Shown here one piece after another: positions 1 through 8,450 of a stretch of 64,000 nucleotides of DNA. This DNA is from Curtobacterium flaccumfaciens. Lineage in GTDB: Bacteria > Actinomycetota > Actinomycetes > Actinomycetales > Microbacteriaceae. Location: positions 99,249-163,248 of the forward strand of contig NZ_SNVW01000009.1 in assembly GCF_004361695.1 (NCBI RefSeq), read 5' to 3'. Under the pieces are notes generated by a model. That model saw only the letters and a program-made list of their open reading frames with translations, had not been told where the DNA came from and made no database searches. Positions within the stretch are counted from its first letter, which is position 1, and each line of letters opens with the position of its first letter. The translations under genes and the position numbers were made by a program.

Positions 1-68
1 GGCCTGGTGCGCCCGGCGGAGACGCGGCGGTGCGGCGGTGTGTCGGTGGTCCTGCCTAGCGTGACAGC

Positions 69-1142
69 GTGGCCGAACCCGTCGACGCGTGGTGGCGCCG
101 CCGACAGTGGTCGCGCGGCGTGGCGGTGCCGTACGCCGTGGGGGAGTTCCGCGGCGACTGGGCCTCGTACCCGGTGCTCATCCGCCAGTACCACCCCGAC
201 TGGAACCACGGCGTCGTCCTCACCCAGATCCCACCCGCGGCCGAGGTCCTGCTGACCTGGGAGTGCGACGTCGGCCACGTCTTCGTCGCCACCCCGGCCG
301 AGCAGCGGTCCCGCCCCGGTCGCGAGCGTCGCCGCTCGGTCTGGTGCCCGGAGTGTGCGGTGCAGGCGCAGCCCCAACGTTGGCCGGTCCTGCCCGAGGA
401 CTGGCCCGAAAGTGTCCCCGTGCCGCAGCGGGTCGTCCGGGTCGCCGGTCGGCAGACGCTGCCCGCGGCCCCGTCGCGCGGCTTCGGAGCGCGGACCCCC
501 ACGGCGGGTGCGCCGCCGATGGGCATGCCCGCGGCGAGTACGCCTGCGGCGGGTGCGTCCGCAGCGGGTGCGCCGGCGGCGGGCGCGGTGCCGTCGGGTG
601 CGTTCGCCTCGACTCGTGCGCGATCCCGGCGCCCCGACATCGGTGCACCGCGGCGTCCGAAGCAGTCCGTGCCGCGGACGATCTGCCCGAAGACCCCGCG
701 GCTGCCCTCGGGGGACTCGTTCACGAGCGTGTGCGCCCCCGCGACGGCGTCCGCGGTCGAGGCCGAGCTCCGTGCCGCCCTGTCCGAACGGTTCGAGTTC
801 ACGTTCGACCACTCCGCGATCCGGCTCGACCGGCCGTTCTTCGACCACGTCGAGGCCTGGCCGGACGTCATCCTGCCGGAGCTCCGCGTCGCCATCGAGT
901 ACGACTCGACGGGCAGGCACGGGCTCGAGCACGTCGGGCCCCGGCAGGAGACCGACCGCCGGAAGGACCGTGCCGTGCGCGGCGTCGGGTGGGAGGTCGT
1001 GCGCATCCGAACCGGACGGCTCCCGGCGCTCGGGCCCTACGACCTCGAGGTCTCCGGCATCTCCGGCCGGACCATCGCCCGGCTGACCGACACCCTGCGC
1101 GAGATCCGCGGCGCCCTCTTCGTCGACGCCTACGCCCGCTGA
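69..1142 (+). CDS. Zinc-ribbon / Vsr-DUF559-like nuclease fusion protein
   Basis: A 357-residue protein in three parts. Residues about 60-100 carry a treble-clef-like pattern (C66, H70, C93-x2-C96), as in zinc-ribbon proteins. Residues about 155-190 are a low-complexity Ala/Gly/Pro linker. The C-terminus (about 240-345) resembles the DUF559/Vsr branch of PD-(D/E)XK nucleases: VAIEYD with E277 and D279, a nearby His, a DRRKD helix and GWEVVRIR. The GTG start lies 6 bases after TAGCGT (57-62), so the mRNA is probably leaderless. It converges on a GIY-YIG gene. DNA cleavage or nick repair is inferred; the substrate is unknown. Confidence 0.7.
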   Translation: MAEPVDAWWRRRQWSRGVAVPYAVGEFRGDWASYPVLIRQYHPDWNHGVVLTQIPPAAEVLLTWECDVGHVFVATPAEQRSRPGRERRRSVWCPECAVQAQPQRWPVLPEDWPESVPVPQRVVRVAGRQTLPAAPSRGFGARTPTAGAPPMGMPAASTPAAGASAAGAPAAGAVPSGAFASTRARSRRPDIGAPRRPKQSVPRTICPKTPRLPSGDSFTSVCAPATASAVEAELRAALSERFEFTFDHSAIRLDRPFFDHVEAWPDVILPELRVAIEYDSTGRHGLEHVGPRQETDRRKDRAVRGVGWEVVRIRTGRLPALGPYDLEVSGISGRTIARLTDTLREIRGALFVDAYAR

Positions 1143-1151
1143 CCGATCCCT

Positions 1152-1213
1152 CGCACAACCGAAGTGCGTCCGAACCGCGCACCGCCGTGGTTCGGGCGCA
1201 CTTGCGTTGTGCG
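1152..1213. repeat. Long imperfect inverted repeat between convergent genes
   Basis: The arms begin CGCACAAC and end GTTGTGCG, about 25 bases each with a few mismatches around a GC-rich loop. It sits between the stops of two convergent genes, so a bidirectional terminator is likely. The left arm resembles that of the repeat at 57201-57260. Confidence 0.7.
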
Positions 1214-1303
1214 GGCCGCACGGCAGCGCGGCAGCACCGCGCACGCCGACGTCGCGCGACACGACCGGGCGACCACGCGCGCGCTCGCGCGCCCGCGCGC
1301 GCC

Positions 1304-1867
1304 TCACCCCCGGAGCGCCAGCGCCTCGCTCGTCCACCGGGCGTGCAGCGCCCACGGGTCGCTCACCCCGGCGGCCACGACGGCGACGTGCTCGAGCAAC
1401 TCCGGCGTCACCCGGAACCACTCCGTCCCCGGGTACCGCGTCGCCGCGAACCGGGCGTGCCGCCGCCGCTCGAGTGTCCGGTCGCCGCGCTCGAGCCCGA
1501 GGAGCTCCTGGTGCGGGATCGCCGCGAGCCGCTGCCGCGGGTTCGTCGTGGTGCCGATCTTGATCCGGTCGCCGAAGTCGTCGCGCATCCGCAGGTAGTA
1601 GACGACGTCGACGCGGGGCGGAGCGAGGTCGCCGTCCGGCACGTCCCCGTACCGCCACTCGCAGGTCGCGCACACGGCGGCCGACGGGTAGCGCACACCG
1701 ATCCGCGAGCCGCAGACCGGGCACGGTCCGGGCAGCGCATCCTCGACGCCGACGTGCTCGGCGCCGAACTCGGTCACCAGCGTGACGTGCCCGGCGCAGA
1801 GCGGCACGGGGGACCCGGGGAGGTGCGCCGCGTCGCATCCGGGCACGCAGCACGAGAGGGCGACCAT
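1304..1867 (-). CDS. GIY-YIG nuclease family protein with zinc-binding Cys pairs
   Basis: A 187-residue protein. The N-terminal half has two CxxC pairs (CPVC 49-52, CATC 66-69) typical of a zinc ribbon. The C-terminal half has the GIY-YIG fold marks of the T5orf172 subgroup: VVYYLR at 89-93, IKIG at 102-105, Arg at 111/113 and a helix containing E133. I chose the ATG at 1867 over an upstream in-frame ATG because TAGCGT (1880-1875) lies exactly 7 bases before it, the leaderless pattern seen throughout the window. The role is unknown; nucleic-acid cleavage or damage response is inferred from the family. Confidence 0.75.
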   Translation of the reverse strand: MVALSCCVPGCDAAHLPGSPVPLCAGHVTLVTEFGAEHVGVEDALPGPCPVCGSRIGVRYPSAAVCATCEWRYGDVPDGDLAPPRVDVVYYLRMRDDFGDRIKIGTTTNPRQRLAAIPHQELLGLERGDRTLERRRHARFAATRYPGTEWFRVTPELLEHVAVVAAGVSDPWALHARWTSEALALRG

Positions 1868-1934
1868 GCCCGGAACGCTAGCCGGACCCACCGACGCGAG
1901 CCGCGCCTCCAGGAACGGGAGGACGCCGAGCGGC

Positions 1935-2780
1935 TCAGTCCGTGAAGATGACGCCGATCGGTTCGCGCTTCTCCTCTTGGAACTCGTCCTCGCCGCGGCC
2001 GAGCGCCCAGTAGGCCGACAGCGACATCTCGGACTTCTCGAGCCCCCAGTCGTCCTGCAGCAGCCGACGGATCGCCTTCATCGCGGTCCGCTCGCCGTGT
2101 GCGAAGACCTGGACGGGCCGGGAGGCGCGGGGGAGTCCCCGAGCGGCCTCCAGCAGGAGCGTGCCCGGCTGTGCGCCGGTGGCGTCGCGGTGCAGCCACC
2201 GCAGGTCGACCCCGGTCGGGTGCGCGATGCGCTGCTCGTCGGCGGGACCGGCCACCTCGACCAGGGCGACGCCCGTGGCGGAATCGGGCAGGGCCTCCAG
2301 GGCGGCGGAGATCGCGGGCAGCGCGCTGTCGTCACCGAGCAGCACGTGCGTGACGGCCGGGTCGGCGGAGGGCGCGTACCCGCCACCCGGACCGGACAGT
2401 GCGAGCAGGTCGCCGGGCTGCGCGGCGGCTGCCCAGGGGCCGGCGAGGCCCTCGTCGCCGTGCACGACGAAGTCGACCGCGATGGTCTTCGCGGCGTGGT
2501 CGACGGCACGGACCGTGTAGGTGCGGCGCGCCGGCCGGTCGTGCTTCGGCAGCGTCTCGCGGAGTGCCTCGAGGTCGTACGGCGGCGTCAGGCCGAGCGC
2601 CGGCTTGGCGAGCAGGAGCTTGACGTACTTGTCCGTGGCGAGGAGCCGCTCGGGGTCGGCTGCGGCGACGAAGTCGTCGAAGGCGGGGCCACCGAGGTGC
2701 ACCCGCACCATGTGGGGTGTCAGGCGCTCCGTCCGGTCGACGACGAAGACGTGCTGGGGGCGTTTGGGTTTCGAGCTCAT
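1935..2780 (-). CDS. Siderophore-interacting protein (FAD-dependent ferric reductase family)
   Basis: A 281-residue protein with the SIP layout: an N-terminal FAD-binding barrel (RRTYTVRAVD matching the family R-x-Y-T/S motif; GDEGLAGPWA) and a C-terminal NAD(P)H-like domain ending in ALGRGEDEFQEEKREPIG. The family reduces ferric siderophores in the cytoplasm to release iron. The start follows a GAGAGAGGAAG ribosome site. It is divergent from heme oxygenase across 75 bases that hold an iron box, so iron repression of both genes is likely. Confidence 0.88.
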   Translation of the reverse strand: MSSKPKRPQHVFVVDRTERLTPHMVRVHLGGPAFDDFVAAADPERLLATDKYVKLLLAKPALGLTPPYDLEALRETLPKHDRPARRTYTVRAVDHAAKTIAVDFVVHGDEGLAGPWAAAAQPGDLLALSGPGGGYAPSADPAVTHVLLGDDSALPAISAALEALPDSATGVALVEVAGPADEQRIAHPTGVDLRWLHRDATGAQPGTLLLEAARGLPRASRPVQVFAHGERTAMKAIRRLLQDDWGLEKSEMSLSAYWALGRGEDEFQEEKREPIGVIFTD

Positions 2781-2837
2781 CGCAGGTGAGCTTCCTCTCT
2801 CGACTTCCGGACCCGCTGTGCTTGACGTCCGGTCTAC

Positions 2838-2856
2838 TGAGGTTAGCCTTACCTCA
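2838..2856. promoter_or_regulatory. DtxR/IdeR-type iron box
   Basis: The 19-base near-palindrome TGAGGTTAGCCTTACCTCA fits the DtxR/IdeR consensus (TWAGGTTAGSCTWACCTWA) at about 17 of 19 positions. It covers the -10 hexamer TAGCCT (2844-2849) and its last base is the A of the heme oxygenase ATG. Iron-loaded repressor would block both polymerase entry and the start site. A TTGACG at 2822-2827 lies 16 bases upstream of the -10. Confidence 0.85.
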
Positions 2857-3524
2857 TGGACACGACGGTCACTCCGTTCTCCGAGGTGCTGCGACGACGC
2901 ACACGTCGGTCGCACGGCGCCTCCGCGGGCAACGACTTCATGGCGGACCTCGTGGGTGGCGCGTGCGACGTCGCCGACTACGCCGCGCTGCTCGGGCAGT
3001 ACGCCTTCGTGTACGACGCCCTCGAGCGTGCCGCCGACCGGATGGCCGACCACCCCGTGGCCGCCCCCTTCGTGACGTCGCAGCTCACCCGGATGCCGGC
3101 GATCCGCGCCGACCTCGAGTACCTCGTCGGTCCGGACTGGTCCGAGCTCGTCTGCCCGCTCCCGGCCACGACCACCTACGTCCGCCGCCTCAACGAGGTC
3201 GCGGCCACGTGGCCCGGCGGCTTCGTCGCGCACCACTACACGCAGTACCTCGGCGACCTGACCGGCGGGCAGATGATCGGCCGGCTGCTCGCCGACCAGT
3301 TCGGCTTCGAGACGAACGGGATCCTCTTCTACATCTTCGACCAGGTGGCCGACCCGAGCGCCTTCCGCGACACCTACCGGGCGCAGCTCGACGCAGCTCC
3401 CTGGACCGCCGAGGAGCGGGAGCGCGTGATCGCCGAGGTCGAGCTGGCGTACGAGCTGAACACCGGGCTGCTGGCGGGGCTCGACGCCCGACGTGGCGGC
3501 ACCGGCACGGCGGTGACCGCGTGA
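2856..3524 (+). CDS. hmuO: Heme oxygenase (biliverdin-producing)
   Basis: A 222-residue protein matching HmuO/HO-1-type heme oxygenases. H20 in TRRSH is the likely proximal heme ligand, and GDLTGGQ at 133-139 is the glycine-rich distal helix. It opens heme to biliverdin, CO and ferrous iron in the cytoplasm. The ATG is 6 bases after the -10 hexamer and inside an iron box, so the transcript is probably leaderless and iron-repressed. It overlaps the next gene by 4 bases (GTGA), indicating a heme-iron unit with DUF2470. Confidence 0.93.
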   Translation: MDTTVTPFSEVLRRRTRRSHGASAGNDFMADLVGGACDVADYAALLGQYAFVYDALERAADRMADHPVAAPFVTSQLTRMPAIRADLEYLVGPDWSELVCPLPATTTYVRRLNEVAATWPGGFVAHHYTQYLGDLTGGQMIGRLLADQFGFETNGILFYIFDQVADPSAFRDTYRAQLDAAPWTAEERERVIAEVELAYELNTGLLAGLDARRGGTGTAVTA

Positions 3525-3814
3525 CCGGGCCGCTCGACGACGAGGCCCGACGGGCGATCCTCCGGCACATGAACGGCGACCACCCCTCGGACAACCTCGT
3601 GATCGTGCGGGCGAACGGCGCCGCGACGGCGGTGGCGGCGTGCATGACCGAGATCGACGCGGTCGCCGGGGTGTGGATCGCCCAGCTCGACGACGGCGGT
3701 GAGGAACAGGTCATCGTGCCGTGGACGTCCCCGCTGACCGATCGTCGGTCGGCCCGCGAGCAGATCGTCGCGGCGCACACCGCCGCCCAGGCGCGGTCGG
3801 CCGACCCGAGCTGA
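3521..3814 (+). CDS. DUF2470 domain protein, heme-utilisation associated
   Basis: A 97-residue protein. RRAILRHMNGDHPSDNL is the typical DUF2470 N-terminal motif (HMNxDH), found in HugZ/HutZ-type heme proteins and as small stand-alone proteins beside heme oxygenases. The GTG start overlaps the heme oxygenase stop (GTGA), so translation is probably coupled. A role in heme binding or hand-over is inferred from context. Confidence 0.8.
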   Translation: MTGPLDDEARRAILRHMNGDHPSDNLVIVRANGAATAVAACMTEIDAVAGVWIAQLDDGGEEQVIVPWTSPLTDRRSAREQIVAAHTAAQARSADPS

Positions 3815-3946
3815 GCCCGCGGTCCGTCCGACGACGCCCGACCCGCGCCGGGCGGTCCGTCCGGACGGTTGTCGTCACCCGTGTCGACGGGCCGATACGC
3901 TGCTGGGACCCGGGACCAGCCTCCCGGACGACCCGGAAAGGACCTC

Positions 3947-6604
3947 ATGACGGCGATCGACGGATCGACGCGCCACGGACGCGCACGGGACGACGTCAGC
4001 GGAGCGGTCGACAGCGACCTGCGTGCGGACGTGCGGTACCTCGGCAACCTGCTCGGGCGCGTGCTGCGCGAGACCGGCGGCGAGGACCTGCTGCACGACG
4101 TGGAGAGCCTCCGCGCCGCGGTCATCGACGCGTACGAGGGCGGCGAGGCCGAGGGAGCCGCACGTGCCGAGGCGATCGTGGCGGCCATGTCGGCCGAGCG
4201 CGCCGAGGCCGTCGCCCAGGCGTTCACGACGTACTTCCACCTGACGAACCTGGCCGAGGAGCACCACCGCGTGCGCGTCCTCCGGTTCCGCGGCGACGAC
4301 GGTGGCCAGGCAGGCGACTCGTTCCCGGCGACCTACGCCTCGCTCGTCGAGCAGGTCGGCGCGGACGAAGCGGCCGCTCGACTCCGCGACCTCCGGTTCC
4401 ACCCGGTCCTCACCGCGCACCCGACCGAGGCCCGCCGTCGCGCGGTCACCACGGCCGTCCGCCGCATCACCGACCTCATCGACGAGCGCGACCGGACGAC
4501 GAACGTCACCGCGCGGACCGAGAACGAGCGCCGCCTGCTCGAGGAGATCACGACGCTCCTCCGCACCTCGCCGCTCCGCACGACCCGGCCGACCCCGCTC
4601 GACGAGGTCCGCACCGCGATGAGCGTCTTCGACCAGACGCTGTTCGAGATCGTGCCGCAGGTCTACCGCCTGCTCGACGACCGGCTGCTCGGCGACGAGG
4701 CCGGACGCGCCTCGGTCACGGCACCGGCCTTCGTGCGCTTCGGCACGTGGATCGGCGGCGACCGCGACGGCAACCCGCACGTGACCGCCGACGTCACACG
4801 CCAGGCCGCCGAGATCGCCGCGGAGCACATCCTGCTCGGGCTCTCGCGCGCCGCCACCCGCATCGGCAGCACCCTCACGCTCGACGCGAGCGAGACCCCG
4901 GCGGACGCCGGCCTCACCGCCCTCGTCGCGGCGCAGGAGCAGCTCGACGCGGGGATCGCCGAGCGGATCGGGGTCCGTGCGCCGAACGAGACGCACCGCC
5001 GCGCGCTCATGTTCGTCGCCGCCCGGATCGACGCCACCCGTCAGGGTCCGTCGCCGCTGGCCTACTCCGGCCCGGAAGCGCTGCTGACGGACCTCCGCAC
5101 GATCCAGACCTCGCTCGTCGCGGCCGGTGCCACGCGCCCCGCGAACGGCGAGCTGCAGAACCTCGTCTGGCAGGTCGAGACCTTCGGGTTCCACCTCGCC
5201 GAGCTCGAGGTCCGGCAGCACTCGCAGGTGCACCGGAACGCCCTCGCCGAGATCCGCGCCGGCGGCGAGCTGAGCGAGATGACCGAAGAGGTCCTGTCGG
5301 TCTTCCGCACGATCGCCGAACTGCAGGCCCGCTACGGTGTCCGCGCGGCCAGCCGCTACATCGTCTCGTTCACGCAGTCGGCGGCCGACCTGGCGAACGT
5401 GCACGAGCTCGCGGTGGCCGCGCTCGGATCCGTCGAGGCCGCCCCGGTGCTCGACGTCATCCCGCTCTTCGAGACCTTCGCCGACCTGCACGCCAGCGTC
5501 GACATCCTCGACGAGGCCGTCCGCACCGAGCCCTTCCAGCGCCGTCTCGCCGCGACCGGCCGCCGCCTCGAGGTCATGCTCGGCTACTCGGACTCGTCGA
5601 AGGACGTCGGCCCGGTGTCCGCGAACCTCGCGCTCTACGACGCGCAGGCCCGCATCGCGGATTGGGCGAAGGAGCACGACGTCGAGCTCACGCTCTTCCA
5701 CGGACGCGGCGGCTCGCTCGGCCGCGGCGGGGGACCGGCGAACGAGGCCGTGCTCGCGCAGCCCCGCGGCTCCATCGACGGACGGCTCAAGATCACCGAG
5801 CAGGGCGAGGTCATCTTCGCCCAGTACGGCGACAAGGACATCGCCGCTCGCCACCTCGAGCAGATGGCCTCGGCCACGCTGTTCGCGTCGTCGCCCTCGA
5901 ACGAGGAGCGCACCGCCGTCGCCGCGACCCGCTTCGCCGAGCTCGCGCAGCAGCTCGACGACGAGTCCCGGCAGGCGTTCTACGACCTCGTGAAGGCGGA
6001 CGGCTTCGCGCCGTGGTTCGCACGGGTCACCCCGATGGAGGAGATCGGTCTCCTGCCGCTCGGCTCCCGCCCGGCCCGTCGTGGGCTGTCGGTGGAGTCC
6101 CTCGAGGACCTCCGCGCGATCCCGTGGGTGTTCTCGTGGACGCAGGCCCGGATCAACCTCGCCGGGTGGTACGGCCTCGGTTCCGCGCTCGAAGCCGTCG
6201 GCGACGTGGAGCTCCTCCGCACCGCATACGTCGAGTGGCCGCTCTTCGGCGCGATGATCAAGAACGTCGAGATGTCGCTCGCGAAGACCGACGAGCACAT
6301 CGCGCGCCGCTACCTCGAGCTCGCCGACCGCGACGACCTCGCCGCGAAGGTGCTCGACGAGATGCTCCGCACGCGCGCCTGGGTGCTGCGCGTCTCCGGT
6401 GGCAGCGACGTGCTCGAGGACCGTCCCGTCCTCGCCCGCGCCGTCCGCCTCCGCAGCCCCTACGTCGACGCGCTGTCGCACCTGCAGCTCCGCGCCCTGC
6501 GCGCGATCCGCACGTCGGGCAGCACGGACCCGACGGACGGCGACCACCGGCTGCTGCTCCTCACCGTCAACGGGATCGCGGCCGGCCTGCAGAACACGGG
6601 CTGA
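3947..6604 (+). CDS. ppc: Phosphoenolpyruvate carboxylase
   Basis: An 885-residue protein carrying all PEPC signatures: VLTAHPTEARR with the catalytic His, GYSDSSKDVGP, and the mobile loop GRGGSLGRGGGPA, ending in the expected GIAAGLQNTG. It carboxylates PEP to oxaloacetate, refilling the TCA cycle. I took the ATG at 3947 because GGAAAGGA (3935-3942) precedes it; a longer reading from a TTG at 3869 lacks a ribosome site. It stands alone, followed by a strong palindrome. Confidence 0.96.
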   Translation: MTAIDGSTRHGRARDDVSGAVDSDLRADVRYLGNLLGRVLRETGGEDLLHDVESLRAAVIDAYEGGEAEGAARAEAIVAAMSAERAEAVAQAFTTYFHLTNLAEEHHRVRVLRFRGDDGGQAGDSFPATYASLVEQVGADEAAARLRDLRFHPVLTAHPTEARRRAVTTAVRRITDLIDERDRTTNVTARTENERRLLEEITTLLRTSPLRTTRPTPLDEVRTAMSVFDQTLFEIVPQVYRLLDDRLLGDEAGRASVTAPAFVRFGTWIGGDRDGNPHVTADVTRQAAEIAAEHILLGLSRAATRIGSTLTLDASETPADAGLTALVAAQEQLDAGIAERIGVRAPNETHRRALMFVAARIDATRQGPSPLAYSGPEALLTDLRTIQTSLVAAGATRPANGELQNLVWQVETFGFHLAELEVRQHSQVHRNALAEIRAGGELSEMTEEVLSVFRTIAELQARYGVRAASRYIVSFTQSAADLANVHELAVAALGSVEAAPVLDVIPLFETFADLHASVDILDEAVRTEPFQRRLAATGRRLEVMLGYSDSSKDVGPVSANLALYDAQARIADWAKEHDVELTLFHGRGGSLGRGGGPANEAVLAQPRGSIDGRLKITEQGEVIFAQYGDKDIAARHLEQMASATLFASSPSNEERTAVAATRFAELAQQLDDESRQAFYDLVKADGFAPWFARVTPMEEIGLLPLGSRPARRGLSVESLEDLRAIPWVFSWTQARINLAGWYGLGSALEAVGDVELLRTAYVEWPLFGAMIKNVEMSLAKTDEHIARRYLELADRDDLAAKVLDEMLRTRAWVLRVSGGSDVLEDRPVLARAVRLRSPYVDALSHLQLRALRAIRTSGSTDPTDGDHRLLLLTVNGIAAGLQNTG

Positions 6605-6625
6605 TCCGTCGGGTCGGTCCGGCCC

Positions 6626-6671
6626 ACGGACTGGAGGCGCGGTGCCCGCTGGCACCGCGCCTCCAGTCCGT
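6626..6671. repeat. GGAGGCGCGG palindromic element, copy 1
   Basis: A perfect inverted repeat with 21-base arms (ACGGACTGGAGGCGCGGTGCC would be the left arm read in two parts: ACGGACTGGAGG then CGCGGTGCC) and a 4-base loop. It lies 22 bases after the ppc stop, so it could end ppc transcription. It is one member of a recurring family; see findings. Confidence 0.9.
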
Positions 6672-6744
6672 TGTCGGACGCGTCCACCCACCGGACGTCG
6701 CGTCCCCTTGTCGAATCGATTCGGGCGGGCGTAGCGTGGCCGGG

Positions 6745-7956
6745 GTGACGACGGAGCGCACCATCGACCCGACGACCGCGGGCGTGCTGCCCCCGATCCT
6801 GCCGCTCGCGCTGATCGTCGGCGTCTCGCCGTTCGCGACCGACATGTACATCCCGGCGCTGCCCGCCATCGCCCGTGACCTCGGGACCGCGCCGAGCGCC
6901 GTGCAGCTGTCGCTGACCGCGTTCCTCGTCGCGTTCGCCGTCGGGCAGCTCCTGGCCGGGCCGGTCAGCGACGGCATCGGTCGCCGTCCGCTCATGCTCG
7001 TCGGCACCGCGGTCTTCGCGCTCGCGTCGGTGGGGTGCGCCCTCGCGCCGGACGTGGTGACCCTCGTCGTGGCACGGGTGTTCCAGGGGCTCGCCGGTGC
7101 CGCCGGTGCCGTGGCGGGCCGCGCGATGGTGTCGGACGTCATCACCGGGCCGCGGATGGCGAAGGTGTTCGGAACCCTCGCGGCGATCAACGCGATCGGT
7201 CCGGTGGTCGCGCCGCTGGCCGGGGGAGCGGTGCTGACGGTCGGCACGTGGCGCCTCATGTTCGTGGTGCTCGCGGCGCTGGGCGCGGTGTTCTTCGTCG
7301 CCGTCGTGTTGCGGTTCCACGAGACGCTGCCGCGGGAGCGCCGTGGTGGCGTCGGCTTCGGCGCGAACTGGGGGCGGATCCGCGAGCTCATGGCGATCCC
7401 GCGGTTCCGCGCGTACGTGCTGACCGGGGTGCTCTCGACGATCGGGTTCTTCGCCTACATCGCCACGAGTTCGTTCGTGTTCCAGTCCGAGTTCGGGTTC
7501 TCCGAGGGGATGTACACGATCGTCTTCGCGACGAACGCGTCGATGATGATCGTGACGACGCTCGTCTTCCGCCGGGTCGTCGGCCGGTTCTCCGAGGACG
7601 CCCTCCTCGCGCTCGGGCTCGCCGTCGGGACGCTCGGCGCCCTCGGGGTCCTGTCGTCGGCGCTCCTCGGACTCGGCCCGGTGCCGGTCTGGTGCTCGCT
7701 CGCCGTGGTGACGGCAGCGTGGGGGTTCGTGCTGCCCGCCGCGATGACCCGCACGCAGCACGTCGGCGCGGCCCACCCGGGGACGGCGGCCGCGCTGCAG
7801 GGCGGGTTGACGTTCGGCCTCGGCGGGCTCGGGACGCCGCTCGCGGGGGCGCTCGGCGGGACGGCGACGGCGATGGGGTCGGTCATGGCCGTGCTCATGG
7901 CGGCCGCCGTGGTCGTCCAGCTCGTCGCGACACGGCGGAGTCGGTCGTCGGCCTGA
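6745..7956 (+). CDS. MFS multidrug efflux transporter, Bcr/CflA family
   Basis: About 403 residues with 12 predicted membrane helices. SPFATDMYIPALPAIARDL is the Bcr/CflA signature at the end of helix 1, and GPVSDGIGRRPLM is the MFS loop 2-3 motif A. The family exports drugs such as bicyclomycin and chloramphenicol by proton antiport; the substrate here is unknown. The GTG at 6745 lies 7 bases after TAGCGT (6732-6737). The last codons and stop lie in a 26-base tandem repeat. Confidence 0.88.
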   Translation: MTTERTIDPTTAGVLPPILPLALIVGVSPFATDMYIPALPAIARDLGTAPSAVQLSLTAFLVAFAVGQLLAGPVSDGIGRRPLMLVGTAVFALASVGCALAPDVVTLVVARVFQGLAGAAGAVAGRAMVSDVITGPRMAKVFGTLAAINAIGPVVAPLAGGAVLTVGTWRLMFVVLAALGAVFFVAVVLRFHETLPRERRGGVGFGANWGRIRELMAIPRFRAYVLTGVLSTIGFFAYIATSSFVFQSEFGFSEGMYTIVFATNASMMIVTTLVFRRVVGRFSEDALLALGLAVGTLGALGVLSSALLGLGPVPVWCSLAVVTAAWGFVLPAAMTRTQHVGAAHPGTAAALQGGLTFGLGGLGTPLAGALGGTATAMGSVMAVLMAAAVVVQLVATRRSRSSA

Positions 7957-8006
7957 CGCGGCGGGGTCGGTCGTCGGCCCGACGCGGCGGAGTCGGTCGT
8001 CGGCCC
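7929..8006. repeat. Three 26-base tandem repeats across a stop codon
   Basis: Units start at 7929, 7955 and 7981, with a partial fourth at 8007. Each reads roughly GACGCGGCGGAGTCGGTCGT followed by CGGCCC. The first copy encodes the transporter C-terminus and the TGA (7954-7956) sits at the junction, so slippage would alter the tail. No function is evident. Confidence 0.85.
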
Positions 8007-8111
8007 GACGCCGCGGCCCGTCCACCCGGACCCGGCCCGGTCGGACGTGTTCCCGCCGCGGACCCGGTAGGTTGCATGGTGCACCCCGTACCGACCTGAG
8101 GAGGCACCGAC

Positions 8112-8450
8112 ATGGACATCGTCGTACACGAGGCCACAGCCGACGCCGCGGTGCTGGAGTGCAGCGGCCGGCTCAACATGGTCTCCGCACCGACCTTCCG
8201 CGAGACGGTGGCGCAGGTGGTCAGCGGCGGGCGTCCCCGCGTGGTGGTCGAGCTGTCCAACGTCGAGTTCATGGACTCGTCCGGTCTCGGCGCCCTCGTC
8301 GGCTGCCTGAAGACCGCCCGCCAGGCCGGCGGCGACCTGCGCATCGCGGCACCCTCCGACCAGGTCGAGATGGTGCTGAAGCTCTCCAACATGGACAAGA
8401 TCCTCCGCACGTACCCGGACGGGGACGCCGCGGTCACCGACTGGGGATGA
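8112..8450 (+). CDS. STAS-domain anti-sigma factor antagonist
   Basis: A 112-residue single-domain protein of the SpoIIAA/RsbV type. VEFMDSSGLGAL at 51-62 holds the phosphorylatable serine (S56 or S57). In this family the unphosphorylated form binds the anti-sigma kinase and frees its sigma factor. A clear GAGGAGG ribosome site precedes the ATG, and TAGGTT at 8068-8073 may be the -10. The stop overlaps the start of the next gene, the partner kinase. Confidence 0.93.
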   Translation: MDIVVHEATADAAVLECSGRLNMVSAPTFRETVAQVVSGGRPRVVVELSNVEFMDSSGLGALVGCLKTARQAGGDLRIAAPSDQVEMVLKLSNMDKILRTYPDGDAAVTDWG

